Source: Chryseobacterium herbae
GTDB lineage: Bacteria > Bacteroidota > Bacteroidia > Flavobacteriales > Weeksellaceae
Direction of reading: 5' to 3'
Assembly (NCBI RefSeq): GCF_025154075.1
Contig: NZ_JAOAMU010000001.1
Span: forward strand, 209,991 to 273,990
Length of the DNA stretch: 64,000 nucleotides
A program made the translations under genes and the position numbers. The notes under the pieces are model-generated. The model worked only from the letters and a program-made list of their open reading frames with translations. It ran no database searches and had not been told where the DNA came from. Shown in pieces: positions 26,539 through 36,500 of the stretch (positions are counted from its first letter, which is position 1; every line of letters starts with the position of its first letter).

Positions 26539-29500
26539 CTATACAACAGGAGTTTCTTTTACGGATGTTTTTTTATTCAACTGGGTTTTATAAAACTTCA
26601 GCATAAAATTATAAATCACCAGCTCCTGCTTTCTGTGTTGGGAAACGAGCAGCCTGTTAAAGAACATATGAATTAAGCTTCCCACGTAACTGTCACGGTC
26701 TTCCCTGCCCTTTTCACTTAAAAGATTATCAAGCGAGAAAGAGTTCAGGAATGAATCAAACAGTCTGTAAACATTGGCTAATTCATTATTTTCCAACCCG
26801 ATAGAGCTGTGAATCGACTGTTCGGATGCTTTATATTTTGTGGCTATTACTTTTGTCAGGGCTTTGTTGGAATTGAATTCCTGATTGAACTGGCTGCTCA
26901 ACTGAGTGAAAAATTCCATTTTCCCATCCAGCGTATACGCAAACTTATCAAGCAGTTTATCTATGAAAACAGTTCCCGCCAGCCAGCGATCTTCAAACCC
27001 GGTCTCTTCAAGTTCCCTCAGCAGAAGCATGACCATGGTGCTTTCTTTACCGAAATACGTTTCAGAGAATTCAATGCCGGCATAATCATACCTTTCGAGC
27101 TCTCTTTTGTAAGTGGTGATTTCAAATGACTTGATGATATCCTGCTCAATGTATTTTTCCATCGCCTCCCGGATATGGGCAAACAGGTCGTTGTAGACCT
27201 CATAATTTTTGATAAAATACCTCAGTCTGATATGATTCCCCTTTTCGTTATACCGTATAAAGAAGAAGTTGTTGATCAGATCTTTTTCAAACAATTTTCC
27301 GTTCAGTTCAAAAAGTTCATTCCTGATCAGAGAGTCCATCTGCTGCTCGCCGGTGTAGATATTCATATATAAACATTCCGACAGCGGGGACAACTTGGAG
27401 CGGCTTCCGGAAAAGTCTTTAAACTCGAAATTCTGTTTTTCATCCTGTATGACAACAGGAATCAGAAGTTCAGAATAAAAAGGTTTCTCATCTGCGTTCA
27501 AAACATTGGAGTTTTCTGTGACCAAATCTTCCACTAAGGTAATTTTCCCTTTTTTCGAGATCATGGAAACGAAAAGACGGATAAAAACATCAGAGGAAAG
27601 ATCAAACAGAAGTTTGTTGTCCCCTTCCACAAGATAAACATGGTCCGGAATTTTCCATTCTTCCCTGAATTTTTTGAATTCTGAGAAAAGGTCTTCTTCT
27701 TTTGCTTTTAAAAAGGTAAGATCGACTTGACTCAGATTCCAGGCAGCTTCTTTGACGATTACTTTTTCGATTTTAACACGAGGGGTAAATTTCGCAAAGG
27801 AATCTATAAAGCCCCATGAAAAGCTGATTGAGCAGTCCCATTGAACCTGGATCAGCGACAGAAATCTGTAAATATGAGACAGGTTCTGCAGCTGGAAGTT
27901 ATGGGAATTACTCAAACGCGGAACGATGATCTTCCCGGTATTTTTATTTCTTAAAATCACCTCTTCACTTCGTATGGAAATGGTAATATCAGAGAGTTTT
28001 ATGGTGTTTTTGATTGTATCGGAAGGTGCCGGAATATTGATCAGGATTTCATCTTTCAGATAGTTTTCCCTAACGACCAGATTCCCATGTCTTAAACTTG
28101 GAAGATCCACTATCTCAGCATATTCTACTGAATCATGCAGATTTTCATATTCTATTTCTACAATTTTTTCGGCCAGTTTCTGCAGCTTTTCAGAGCCATG
28201 GGTAAATCTTCCCATATTATTGACCGCACTGGATCCGAATGCCCCATGAATAGCCGTTGCCGTATGACCTTGATGATCTTTAAACAGGGTCATATTACAG
28301 TTTAGGGTCTGACTGAAAACCCTGGAATAAGAAGGTTTGAATTTTGCACATTCTTCTTTTGTCAATACAACCTCACTTTTCCCAAACTGAAGGGCATGCT
28401 GGTATTTGCTGAACAGATATTGATCAACTTCTGTAAATTTATAATCCTTTCCGCCTCCGGTCTGAAAAAGAATTCCATCCAAAAACGGTGTGGAAATACT
28501 GCTTACGCGATCGGTAAAAATCCCGAGCTCCGGGTCAATTACATGCAAAAGCGGAAGTTCCGATTCTCCATATTTATCTTTAAATTCATCAATAAACTGG
28601 GTCAGCGAAGCGTCTTTTTCTTTCCGTCTGGAATTCAGGTAAGACAGAGAAAGAAGTGTATTTCTTACATTGTGAAAGACTTTGCTGCTGATCTCCGCTT
28701 CACCGTCTCTGAAACTGGTTACATCAATATTCTGCATTTCATTCAAAAGCAGATTTTCGAGTTTTTCAGATGAACCGGCTTCTGATTCTTTGATCACGGT
28801 TTTAAGATTATTCTGAAGTTGAGTTACCTCTTCAATAATTTGATTAAGTGTTTTTTCTTTTTCTTTTATTGAAATAACTTCTTCATTATCTTTAAACTGT
28901 TTCATTTTTCCTATGAATGCCTCTACATACTGATTAGTGGCAGGTGACGGAAAAATATCCATCAACAAGACATTATTTTCAATCAATTCATAAAGATATT
29001 CTTCTACTTCATCACTTTCGTAGCCTTCTTCCTGAAGTTTTGCTGAAAGATCTTCAAAATAGATTCCCTGCCCGCTTTCTGAAAAGATATATTCCAGCAC
29101 ATCGTTGGATGCCACTGATGACAGTCTGTAATTCATCGAATATGGCTTGATGTACAGCTCATTATACCGAATATCATCCGCAATTGTGAAAGCCGTTTGA
29201 TTAGGATACAAAAAACTGTACTTCCATAGGTTTTTACTGCTGCTGATCTCTCTGCTTAATTCATAGATGTAGCTCAGACTTATTCTCATACGGATTTCGC
29301 TCTCCTCTATTTCCACGGAAAATGTGTCGCCACCTTCCTTAAAATCACAAACACCATAGGTTGAAAACAGTCCGAACGGTGTAGATCTTGAGCAGTAGCG
29401 TACATAATATTTTACATAGCTGAAAAACATTTTCTCAGGAAGATCTTTGGTCTCTAAGGCTTTTGTAATTTCCTCAAATAAGTTTTTTGTGGCGTACAGA

Positions 29501-29649
29501 AGCGCCAGTCTGAAGTGTCCTGTAAAGGTTTTTCCCACAAACTTCAGTCCGTCCGTAGCAATATCTTTGATCTCACCGATAGGTTTAAGATCATCAATAG
29601 ACCCGATGGGCGTCCTGAGGATCATTTTATCTATAAATTCAATGTTCAT
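26539..29649 (-). CDS. lanB: Class I lanthipeptide dehydratase LanB
   Basis: 1036 residues, full length for the family, with both domains in one chain. The N-terminal glutamylation domain has YYVRYCSRSTPFGLFSTYG near residues 81-99. The C-terminal elimination domain (SpaB_C type) has NNFFFIRYNEKGNHIRLRYF near residue 790. LanB dehydrates Ser and Thr of the precursor using glutamyl-tRNA. It overlaps the LanC gene upstream by 11 bp, showing translational coupling, and is the last gene of the five-gene operon. Bacteroidetes pinensin-type clusters have been described with split LanB; this one is not split. Confidence 0.95.
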   Translation of the reverse strand: MNIEFIDKMILRTPIGSIDDLKPIGEIKDIATDGLKFVGKTFTGHFRLALLYATKNLFEEITKALETKDLPEKMFFSYVKYYVRYCSRSTPFGLFSTYGVCDFKEGGDTFSVEIEESEIRMRISLSYIYELSREISSSKNLWKYSFLYPNQTAFTIADDIRYNELYIKPYSMNYRLSSVASNDVLEYIFSESGQGIYFEDLSAKLQEEGYESDEVEEYLYELIENNVLLMDIFPSPATNQYVEAFIGKMKQFKDNEEVISIKEKEKTLNQIIEEVTQLQNNLKTVIKESEAGSSEKLENLLLNEMQNIDVTSFRDGEAEISSKVFHNVRNTLLSLSYLNSRRKEKDASLTQFIDEFKDKYGESELPLLHVIDPELGIFTDRVSSISTPFLDGILFQTGGGKDYKFTEVDQYLFSKYQHALQFGKSEVVLTKEECAKFKPSYSRVFSQTLNCNMTLFKDHQGHTATAIHGAFGSSAVNNMGRFTHGSEKLQKLAEKIVEIEYENLHDSVEYAEIVDLPSLRHGNLVVRENYLKDEILINIPAPSDTIKNTIKLSDITISIRSEEVILRNKNTGKIIVPRLSNSHNFQLQNLSHIYRFLSLIQVQWDCSISFSWGFIDSFAKFTPRVKIEKVIVKEAAWNLSQVDLTFLKAKEEDLFSEFKKFREEWKIPDHVYLVEGDNKLLFDLSSDVFIRLFVSMISKKGKITLVEDLVTENSNVLNADEKPFYSELLIPVVIQDEKQNFEFKDFSGSRSKLSPLSECLYMNIYTGEQQMDSLIRNELFELNGKLFEKDLINNFFFIRYNEKGNHIRLRYFIKNYEVYNDLFAHIREAMEKYIEQDIIKSFEITTYKRELERYDYAGIEFSETYFGKESTMVMLLLRELEETGFEDRWLAGTVFIDKLLDKFAYTLDGKMEFFTQLSSQFNQEFNSNKALTKVIATKYKASEQSIHSSIGLENNELANVYRLFDSFLNSFSLDNLLSEKGREDRDSYVGSLIHMFFNRLLVSQHRKQELVIYNFMLKFYKTQLNKKTSVKETPVV

Positions 29650-30844
29650 GGTCTAGTAAAAATAGTTTTTCTAATGGGTTTTTATAGTTTTCATGGGTTA
29701 CAGCGTACAGCTGCAGAAGCAGTCCTGTGCGGCCTTCGAGGATGGTATCCTGTTCTATCCAGCCTTCACTGCCCAACCATGTTCTCATGCCGGTTTCGGG
29801 ATGGCTGCCGATGCTAAGGGTATCCTGGGTCCAGAAATCTGTAGCTTTTTTAAAGGCTTCATTTCCCGTAACCCTGTACAGATATTGGTACATCATGATG
29901 AGCCCGGAACTGCCATGGCATAAGAATACATCTACAACGCCTGTTTTTCCATATTTTCTTTCCGTAGTTTTTAATAGTATTTTTTCAGCTTCCGAAACGC
30001 TTTCTTCATTTCCCAGAGCTTTACCGTAATGCAGCATTGCGATTCCCACGCTCAGATCGCCATAACACCAGGCCAGACGACTGCTGTCAGTGGCTATACG
30101 TTCTCCGTCGCGTACAGTGATAAAATTCGGGAAGCTTGAACCGTCGTAATCTCCCTGTACAGATCTGATGAAATTGTAGGATTTATCCAGCATCTCTCTA
30201 ATGATTCCCTTCTCAATACCAGCCGTATACACATTACTGAGCAGGCTTATGATACTTGGAATTCCATGCGCAAAACCGAATGAAAAGCCTTCCACCTTAC
30301 TGTAAAGACCTTTTGAGATCCAGGCAATTTTGTCTTCGTCTACCGGCACTGACAAGGATTTCAGCAGGTGAACCACTGTGATGATCCTGTCTTTTATTTT
30401 ATGTTTAAAATCATCATCCGTGCTGAAAGAATATAGCTCAAGGCATAAGAACAGAACGCCCATAAAACCATGGAGATAATCGAAATTTCTTTTTCCGGCA
30501 TAGTATTCCAGAAGATCATCGGCATACTCGGGAAATTCTTCGAAGGATTCTTCTATAGGCTCATCAAAATATTTATTTTTGGTAAGGTAAAAGATCAGAT
30601 AATAGATGCCTACAGAACCGGAGCATAGAGAAAAGACCTTGTCATCCTGAAGTCCGTTGAGGGATTTATCAAGATAATGCTCAAACTTTTCAAATGCTTC
30701 ACTGTCGTTAAACAGCTTATGCTTTTCGAAATAATACAGGGCCAGTCCGGGATATCCGGTGAAGATGCCCAGGTCTACAATATCTTCCTTGATCTCTTTT
30801 TCACAGATCTCAATCAGTTTTTTTAATTCATCTAGTTTTTCCAT
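29639..30844 (-). CDS. lanC: Lanthionine synthetase C family cyclase LanC
   Basis: 401 residues. Zinc ligands are Cys260 (LAWCYGD), Cys309 and His310 (FLCHGSSG). The conserved His of GFAHGIPS is at 193. LanC forms thioether rings by adding Cys thiols to dehydrated Ser/Thr. It overlaps the small membrane protein gene by 17 bp and LanB by 11 bp, so the three are translationally coupled. Location is cytoplasmic. Confidence 0.95.
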   Translation of the reverse strand: MEKLDELKKLIEICEKEIKEDIVDLGIFTGYPGLALYYFEKHKLFNDSEAFEKFEHYLDKSLNGLQDDKVFSLCSGSVGIYYLIFYLTKNKYFDEPIEESFEEFPEYADDLLEYYAGKRNFDYLHGFMGVLFLCLELYSFSTDDDFKHKIKDRIITVVHLLKSLSVPVDEDKIAWISKGLYSKVEGFSFGFAHGIPSIISLLSNVYTAGIEKGIIREMLDKSYNFIRSVQGDYDGSSFPNFITVRDGERIATDSSRLAWCYGDLSVGIAMLHYGKALGNEESVSEAEKILLKTTERKYGKTGVVDVFLCHGSSGLIMMYQYLYRVTGNEAFKKATDFWTQDTLSIGSHPETGMRTWLGSEGWIEQDTILEGRTGLLLQLYAVTHENYKNPLEKLFLLDHEH

Positions 30845-31052
30845 GCAGCATTTTTTTTCTGATCAGATACGCAATATAATAAATCACCAACAGCACAATA
30901 AACAGGATTAATGTCCCGAAAGCCACTTCCATGGTCGATTCAGAATTTCTGTATATTTCTATCAGTGAAACGGTTTCATAGTCTAAGTACATCAATAAGT
31001 TTATGGTGATGAAACTTATCAAAAAAAGGGTTATAATACGTTTGGTTTTCAT
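30828..31052 (-). CDS. Small two-TM membrane protein in the lanthipeptide operon
   Basis: 74 residues with two hydrophobic segments (ITLFLISFITINLLMYL and FGTLILFIVLLVIYYIAYLI) and a basic C-terminus (RKKMLHGKTR). Not recognised. It overlaps the S41 gene by 4 bp (ATGA) and LanC by 17 bp, so it is clearly part of the operon. Possible roles are immunity to the product, membrane anchoring of the synthetase complex, or help in export. None of these is shown by the sequence. Confidence 0.75.
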   Translation of the reverse strand: MKTKRIITLFLISFITINLLMYLDYETVSLIEIYRNSESTMEVAFGTLILFIVLLVIYYIAYLIRKKMLHGKTR

Positions 31053-32755
31053 AGTTTTTTGTTGATATAATTAATCGCTTCTTTCAGCTGGATATCCTCA
31101 CCGCTAAGCAAGGAAGCTGCATCTTCCTGAACCAGAATATCAGGTCTGATTCCTGTTCTCTGAGTGGCACTGTAATCAGGCAGGAGAACCCCTATTCCAC
31201 TCATCCGGATTTTCGTTTTTCCGGGTAGCCTGATCACCATCACATTTCCATTCGTCCCTGCTGTATAGTCGCCTAAAGTAACTGAATTTTTTATTGATTT
31301 CATAGCCAGAAGTATGCTTTCACCCTGACTTTGGGTATATTCGTTGATCAAAAGAACAACGGGTCCTCGGTACGCGTCTTTTTTAGAATCAGGAATATGC
31401 ATTTTATTTTCTATGGTTCTCATCATTCCGGGATAGGTGACATCCGCACGGTATAAATTCATAGTTTGAAAAGGTCTGGTATCAAAATACTTGAGGAAAT
31501 CTACCGCAATCTCATTAGGATAAGCCCGCAGATCAAAAATAATGGCTTTACTGTGACTGATTTTCTCAAAAGAAATCCTGAAGTTCCCCGAAAAAATATC
31601 ATTGATTCTGATGTACCCGATATTTTTGTCTATCATTTTTGATACAGCCTTTCCGGCATTGCTTTTATATTCTTTTTCTTCGGTCTCCCTTGCCGTATTG
31701 ATATGCGTTAAATGTTCCTGTATTCTCATCATCCTGTTTTGCCTCACAATATCCAGCTGAACTGTTTTCTTTCTGGAAAGTAACAACAACCGGTTAATAT
31801 CACGGCTTAAAACAACATCATTTGATCCTGAAGTTTTTTCTTTTAAACTGTCCTGCACCGAAAGAATATCCTTCCCATTAATGGCCAATATTTCATCACC
31901 CTTTTTCAGTGCACTTTGAACGGAACCGATGATGAAACCTTTTATAAAAGTTTGTTCTTCTATGGTTTTTAAAACAGCATTTCCTACATATTTTCCGTCA
32001 TACTCATCAGAATCTCCCATTTTAACAGCAACATGGCTGTCTTTTAATCTGGAACCGAATTGCTGAACCGCCGCATAATATGCCTGCTCATTTTTAGCAT
32101 TGATGAATAGAGGCAGCATTTTAAAAAAGACCTCATTCCAAGTTGAGGAAATGCTCTGAAAATAAGGATAATAGTAGCGGGTAATATTCCACAGCTTACA
32201 CAAGGAAAGGAAGCGTTTTGCAGGCGTAGTTTTTGATTCATCATAAAATAAAGAATCATCTTCAAAACTTAGCTCACCGTTGTCTTCAGCTGTCACGAGC
32301 CTTTCATCTGAATTCCGGTAAGATGTAGCAAGAAATTCTACTAATTTTTTTTTATTTTCCGGGTTAATGATTCCGGAAGTTTCAATCCAGTTTTTATCCG
32401 GCAGAAAACCACTATAAGATGGAGAAGATGGATTATGAGCTGGTAACTGAAAATCCCGTGAAATTAAAAGATTAAGATCTGCTTTGCCCGCCATGATTTT
32501 CTCATAGGCTTTGATAAGCGAGGCATCGGACGACCGAATGAAATCCCGATCGGATGAATGGTATTTTATGGCACCCCAGATTTTACACAGTTCCAGCAGC
32601 TCTTTCTCTTTTCCTGTCGCAGTGGAATCACTTATGATCCCTGGAATGCTATTGTAGAAAAGGACAGTGCCTTCTTTAGAGGTATTTCTTTTACTGAAAA
32701 AAAAGATCGCGATCAAAGCCGAAATAAGAATTCCGAAAAAAAATTTGATTTTCAT
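31049..32755 (-). CDS. S41-family protease with internal PDZ, lanthipeptide operon
   Basis: 568 residues from ATG 32755 (MKIKFFFGILISALIAIFFF, signal peptide or anchor); the frame extends 16 codons upstream. A PDZ-like region lies near residue 275 (VQSALKKGDEILAINGKDI). The tail-specific protease domain contains VLLINEYTQSQGESILLAM, with Ser of TQSQGE as the probable nucleophile, and GDYTAGTNGN downstream. Predicted to act outside the cytoplasmic membrane. Its place directly after the precursor gene and its 4-bp overlap with the next gene suggest a role in leader removal, product processing or self-protection; this is inference. Confidence 0.85.
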   Translation of the reverse strand: MKIKFFFGILISALIAIFFFSKRNTSKEGTVLFYNSIPGIISDSTATGKEKELLELCKIWGAIKYHSSDRDFIRSSDASLIKAYEKIMAGKADLNLLISRDFQLPAHNPSSPSYSGFLPDKNWIETSGIINPENKKKLVEFLATSYRNSDERLVTAEDNGELSFEDDSLFYDESKTTPAKRFLSLCKLWNITRYYYPYFQSISSTWNEVFFKMLPLFINAKNEQAYYAAVQQFGSRLKDSHVAVKMGDSDEYDGKYVGNAVLKTIEEQTFIKGFIIGSVQSALKKGDEILAINGKDILSVQDSLKEKTSGSNDVVLSRDINRLLLLSRKKTVQLDIVRQNRMMRIQEHLTHINTARETEEKEYKSNAGKAVSKMIDKNIGYIRINDIFSGNFRISFEKISHSKAIIFDLRAYPNEIAVDFLKYFDTRPFQTMNLYRADVTYPGMMRTIENKMHIPDSKKDAYRGPVVLLINEYTQSQGESILLAMKSIKNSVTLGDYTAGTNGNVMVIRLPGKTKIRMSGIGVLLPDYSATQRTGIRPDILVQEDAASLLSGEDIQLKEAINYINKKL

Positions 32756-32795
32756 AAAATGAACAGCTAAGAAGTTCCCGGCAGTATATCCATAT

Positions 32796-32834
32796 AAAAA
32801 CACAGATGATCTGTTAATTAAAACAAATCATCTG
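32796..32834 (-). terminator. Hairpin/attenuator between precursor and processing genes
   Basis: On the minus strand CAGATGAT (plus 32827-32834) and ATCATCTG (plus 32803-32810) form a perfect 8-bp stem, and TG then TTTTT follows. It sits just after the precursor stop and 41 bp before the S41 start. A partial terminator here would give more precursor than enzyme mRNA. Confidence 0.55.
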
Positions 32835-32855
32835 CAGCCAATAGTTAGCTATTTT

Positions 32856-33080
32856 TTACCACTTTGTACTGTGGAAGAAACCACACCATGTACAAGCTTT
32901 TCTGAAAGTTGTAGAACCTCCGTCAAAACACTTGTCATTAAATGTTGGGGTATCAAAATCTTTGGAAACACCTACTTCTTGTTCCAATTCTAATGCACCT
33001 CCTTTTACAGAGCTCTGCTCTACTTTTGTCAACTCATTGATAACTTTCTTATCAAATTTAAGTTTTGTTAATTTTTTCAT
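32856..33080 (-). CDS. lanA: Lanthipeptide precursor peptide
   Basis: 74 residues. The 28-residue leader MKKLTKLKFDKKVINELTKV plus EQSSVKGG is of the Bacteroidetes GG type and ends in Gly27-Gly28. The 46-residue remainder contains three Cys (residues 51, 63, 66) and nine Ser/Thr, enough for up to three thioether rings. A second Gly-Gly at residues 54-55 would allow cleavage to a 19-residue product beginning STTFRKAC. It is first in the operon behind a strong promoter. The mature ring pattern cannot be deduced from sequence. Confidence 0.88.
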   Translation of the reverse strand: MKKLTKLKFDKKVINELTKVEQSSVKGGALELEQEVGVSKDFDTPTFNDKCFDGGSTTFRKACTWCGFFHSTKW

Positions 33081-33106
33081 GGTTGTTAATTATTTTAATT
33101 GCAGAA

Positions 33107-33135
33107 CAAAAATAAAAAAATATTCCACATACAAA
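33107..33135 (-). promoter_or_regulatory. Promoter of the lanthipeptide operon
   Basis: On the minus strand TTTG (plus 33132-33135), 17 bp, then TATTTTTG (plus 33107-33114). Both elements match the Bacteroidetes TTTG/TAnnTTTG consensus, 26 bp before the precursor ATG. The remaining gap to 33547 shows no other gene. Confidence 0.65.
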
Positions 33136-33476
33136 ACAAAAAATCACGAAACAGGGAGGAATGCCATTTATTCAGGTTCGATGCAGGTTTCTTCTGGTAG
33201 GCTGTTTCATATAGCATTCCATATCACCAATCACCTACATTAAGCCACAGCGAAGGGAAAAACAATAACTGGTGAAAATATTTACTTAATAAAAATAACA
33301 GAATTTATTCATGAAAATAAATTAAAAAAAAATTAAAAAATGAACTAAAATAAGGTGACAATCGGTTTTTTGGTCGATTTTTCAGCTCAGCTGACTCCAA
33401 TTACTTCACCGAATCCGTAGACCAGCACTCAAAAGTTACTTCAATCATCTCAGTTTTTAGTTTTGGCTTTACACGA

Positions 33477-33508
33477 AAAATCCGCCAAATTATGATTTGA
33501 CGGATTTT
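33477..33508 (-). terminator. Terminator of the DUF2723 gene
   Basis: AAAATCCG-C-CAAAT pairs with ATTTG-A-CGGATTTT around the loop TATG (one mismatch). On the minus strand it is followed by a short T run and lies about 40 bp after the DUF2723 stop. Confidence 0.55.
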
Positions 33509-33547
33509 GGATCTTATTGAAATACTCTACTTAAAGAAGTATCTATT

Positions 33548-36500
33548 TTACTGTGTTACCTTAATCATAGCTCTGGTAATCTGATCTTCTTTTTCTTTTG
33601 AATAGGTGGAATCAAAAGGATGCATTACATCAAACAGATATTGATAAAAAGGGGTAATTTTCTGTACATTTTCAGATTCCTTCGTTGCTTTTTCTTTGCC
33701 CATCTGCTGCAATTCTTTGATGAAAACGTTGAATTTCTTATCGATGGGCTCTATAGATTTCACTAAATAGGCATAGCCTTTCTCATTTTGCCCCAGCTTT
33801 TTATAAGCATCTGTAACTGCAGCTACCACCATAGAATATTCCATCGGTTTCACCCTCATTTGTCTGGCTGACTGCTTCTGGAATGTTGGAGAAAGGCTCA
33901 GGTAATAATCATATTCTTCGAAAATTTCTTTCTTAAGGATTTCAGCCAACTGAAGTCCCTTTTTCTCCTGACCTGCTATAATATATCCTGTCACCATAGA
34001 ACTCAGCGAACGCGGATCATTGTATTTTTCTGCCGGAATTTCTTTTGAAACGAGATCTAATATCTCAAGTGCTTTTCCTTTCTGCCCGCTTAATGCCAAT
34101 GCTGAAGCTGCTCTTCCTGCTGCCATTCTGTAAACCATGATATTGGAGGTGGCAGCTTCATCGTAATGAATACTGAGGTCTTTAAAATTTCCCCATCTGA
34201 AGTTTTTCACCACATGGTAAAGAGCATTCATATCTACCCTTCCCATATCACCGTCCGTACTTGGAGCGGAATGAATAGGCACGAGTTTGTAGCTGAAACC
34301 TTCAAACTGCAGGTATTCATCCAGATAAAAAATATTTTCGCCGTCGTAAACTCCTCCTGATGAAAAGTTGATGGGACGCTTCCAGTCGAAATTAGCAAGC
34401 ATATCCATCATCATGAGGTTGTTTTTGTAAAGCGTATTGCCTTTATAGGTGATCATAATCTGGTTCACGACCTTCGGAAGATCGGCTTGAGTGATGATTC
34501 CGGCTTTTAATGCATTTTCCTTATTCACCGGAAGGATGAATTTATTAACGGGAAGGATATTGTATTCCTCAAATTTTTCCTCACCAAAGTACATTTTTAA
34601 AAGATGATCTTTTTCAGGAGATTTAAATTTCAGAAAGTTCATCGCTTCTTTCAAAGTTATAGAATCCTGCGTAAGGTATTTTCTAAACGCCGCGAATTCT
34701 GTATCCGGAACCCCTTGTTCTTTTAACATAGAGAAAACACCTTCCCAGTCTTCTTTCTTCATCATATAGATCTGATCATTGACACCGTCTCTATAATCAT
34801 CGTGGGTCAGCTGGGTAGGAATTCCTGTTGCATTATAGGTTTTCCTTTTCACCTGATCAATATACCATGGAGTCGCTAAAAGCGTAAAGTTGACCGTTTT
34901 CACATCATCACGGAAGCGTTCCGTCTCCTGAATGGCCCACACCGGGAAAGTATCGTTGTCTCCATAGATGAAGATAATATCATCTTTAGAAAGTGATTTA
35001 AGGAATGAATAAGCATAATCCCGTGCCGCTGATTTTTTGCTTCGGTCATGCGGTACATAGTTCTGGAAGCCCATCATAAAGGGTACTCCCAATAATACGA
35101 CACCTAAAACAAGATTAACAGAATTAGATTTCACTTTGGATTGGATAAACCATAAAATAGCACCTGCTCCAAGTCCGATCCAGATTGCAAATGCGTAAAA
35201 CGAGCCTACCATCGCGTAATCCCTCTCTCTTACTTCAAAAGGTTTCACACCGGTATAAAAAACAATTCCGAAACTTGTTAAAACAAATAGTGAAAGAAGC
35301 GCATAGAATCTTCCGAAGTCTCTGTTTAACTGGAAGAAGAATCCTATCAGTCCTAATAGTAATGGTAAAAAGAAGAACTTCACCGTGCTGTCGTTTTTGA
35401 ATTTAGCAGGCATTTTGTCCTGATTTCCCAGCAAAGCATTATCTATAAAAGAAATCCCTGAGATCCAATTTCCTCTCGTGTTTTCCATTTTCCCTTCAAG
35501 GTCATTCTGCCTTCCTACGAAGTTCCACATCAGGTATCTTACGAAATAATACCCGTTCTGAAAGGTGATGAAATAATCCATATTCTGAGCCAGTGAAGGC
35601 TTCTGAACATTGATCAGGTTATAGGGTTTTACTTTCAGATAATCTGCTGCTGTAATGGATTTATCTTCATATTTGGATCTTAATTCATCAAAGATCTGCT
35701 TCGCCTGAGGATTGTCTGCCACCTCTTCGTTATCGTAATTGAAGGTGAAATCCGGAGCTCCGTACATCGAAATATAGTTGGCCATGACATCTTTGTCCTG
35801 ATTGAACATTCTCGGCAGTAAGCTGATCTGGGATTTACCGAAAACATAGTTGAAACGGTCTCCGGTTTTTCTGTAGGTTCCCGTTTTCTCATCTTTTTCG
35901 TAGATCTCCCCTGTTTTATTGGTTTTGAAACTTCCGTCTTCATTTTTTTCAATTCCGTTCGCATCAAGAAAAGCGGTATAATTTTGTCCGTAAATGGTTG
36001 GCCAGTCACCGTATTGTTCTCTGTTGTAATAATCCAGCATACCGATTGCCGTATCCGGATCATTAAGGTTCATCGGAGGGTTTGCATTAGCTCTTACCGG
36101 AATCACCATCCAGCACGAAAAACCAACAACCATGTACACCACTGATAAAGCGATCGTCTGATACACATTTCTTTTGGCTTTTCTGGCATATTTAATCAGG
36201 AAGTAAGAGATGGCAGCCATCAGAACAAATGCCACTACCGTTCCTGAGTGGAAAGGAAGTCCGAGCCCGTTCACGAAGAATATTTCAAGTCTTCCGAACA
36301 TCGTCATGATCAACGGGAATATAATTTTGAAAACAATGATTAAAATTCCCAGTGTGATCGCATTGGCCAAGATAAAATTTTTCCAGGTGAATTTGTAATT
36401 TCTTGCGTAATACACCAGACAAACAGCCGGAACCGCAAGCATACACATCATGTGAACCCCAACGGAAAGCCCCAGTATAAAGAAAATAAGAATGACCCAT

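Noticed and set aside
32932-33243. 103-residue plus-strand frame over the lanthipeptide precursor
   Set aside because: Antisense to the precursor, which has a convincing leader, promoter and operon context.
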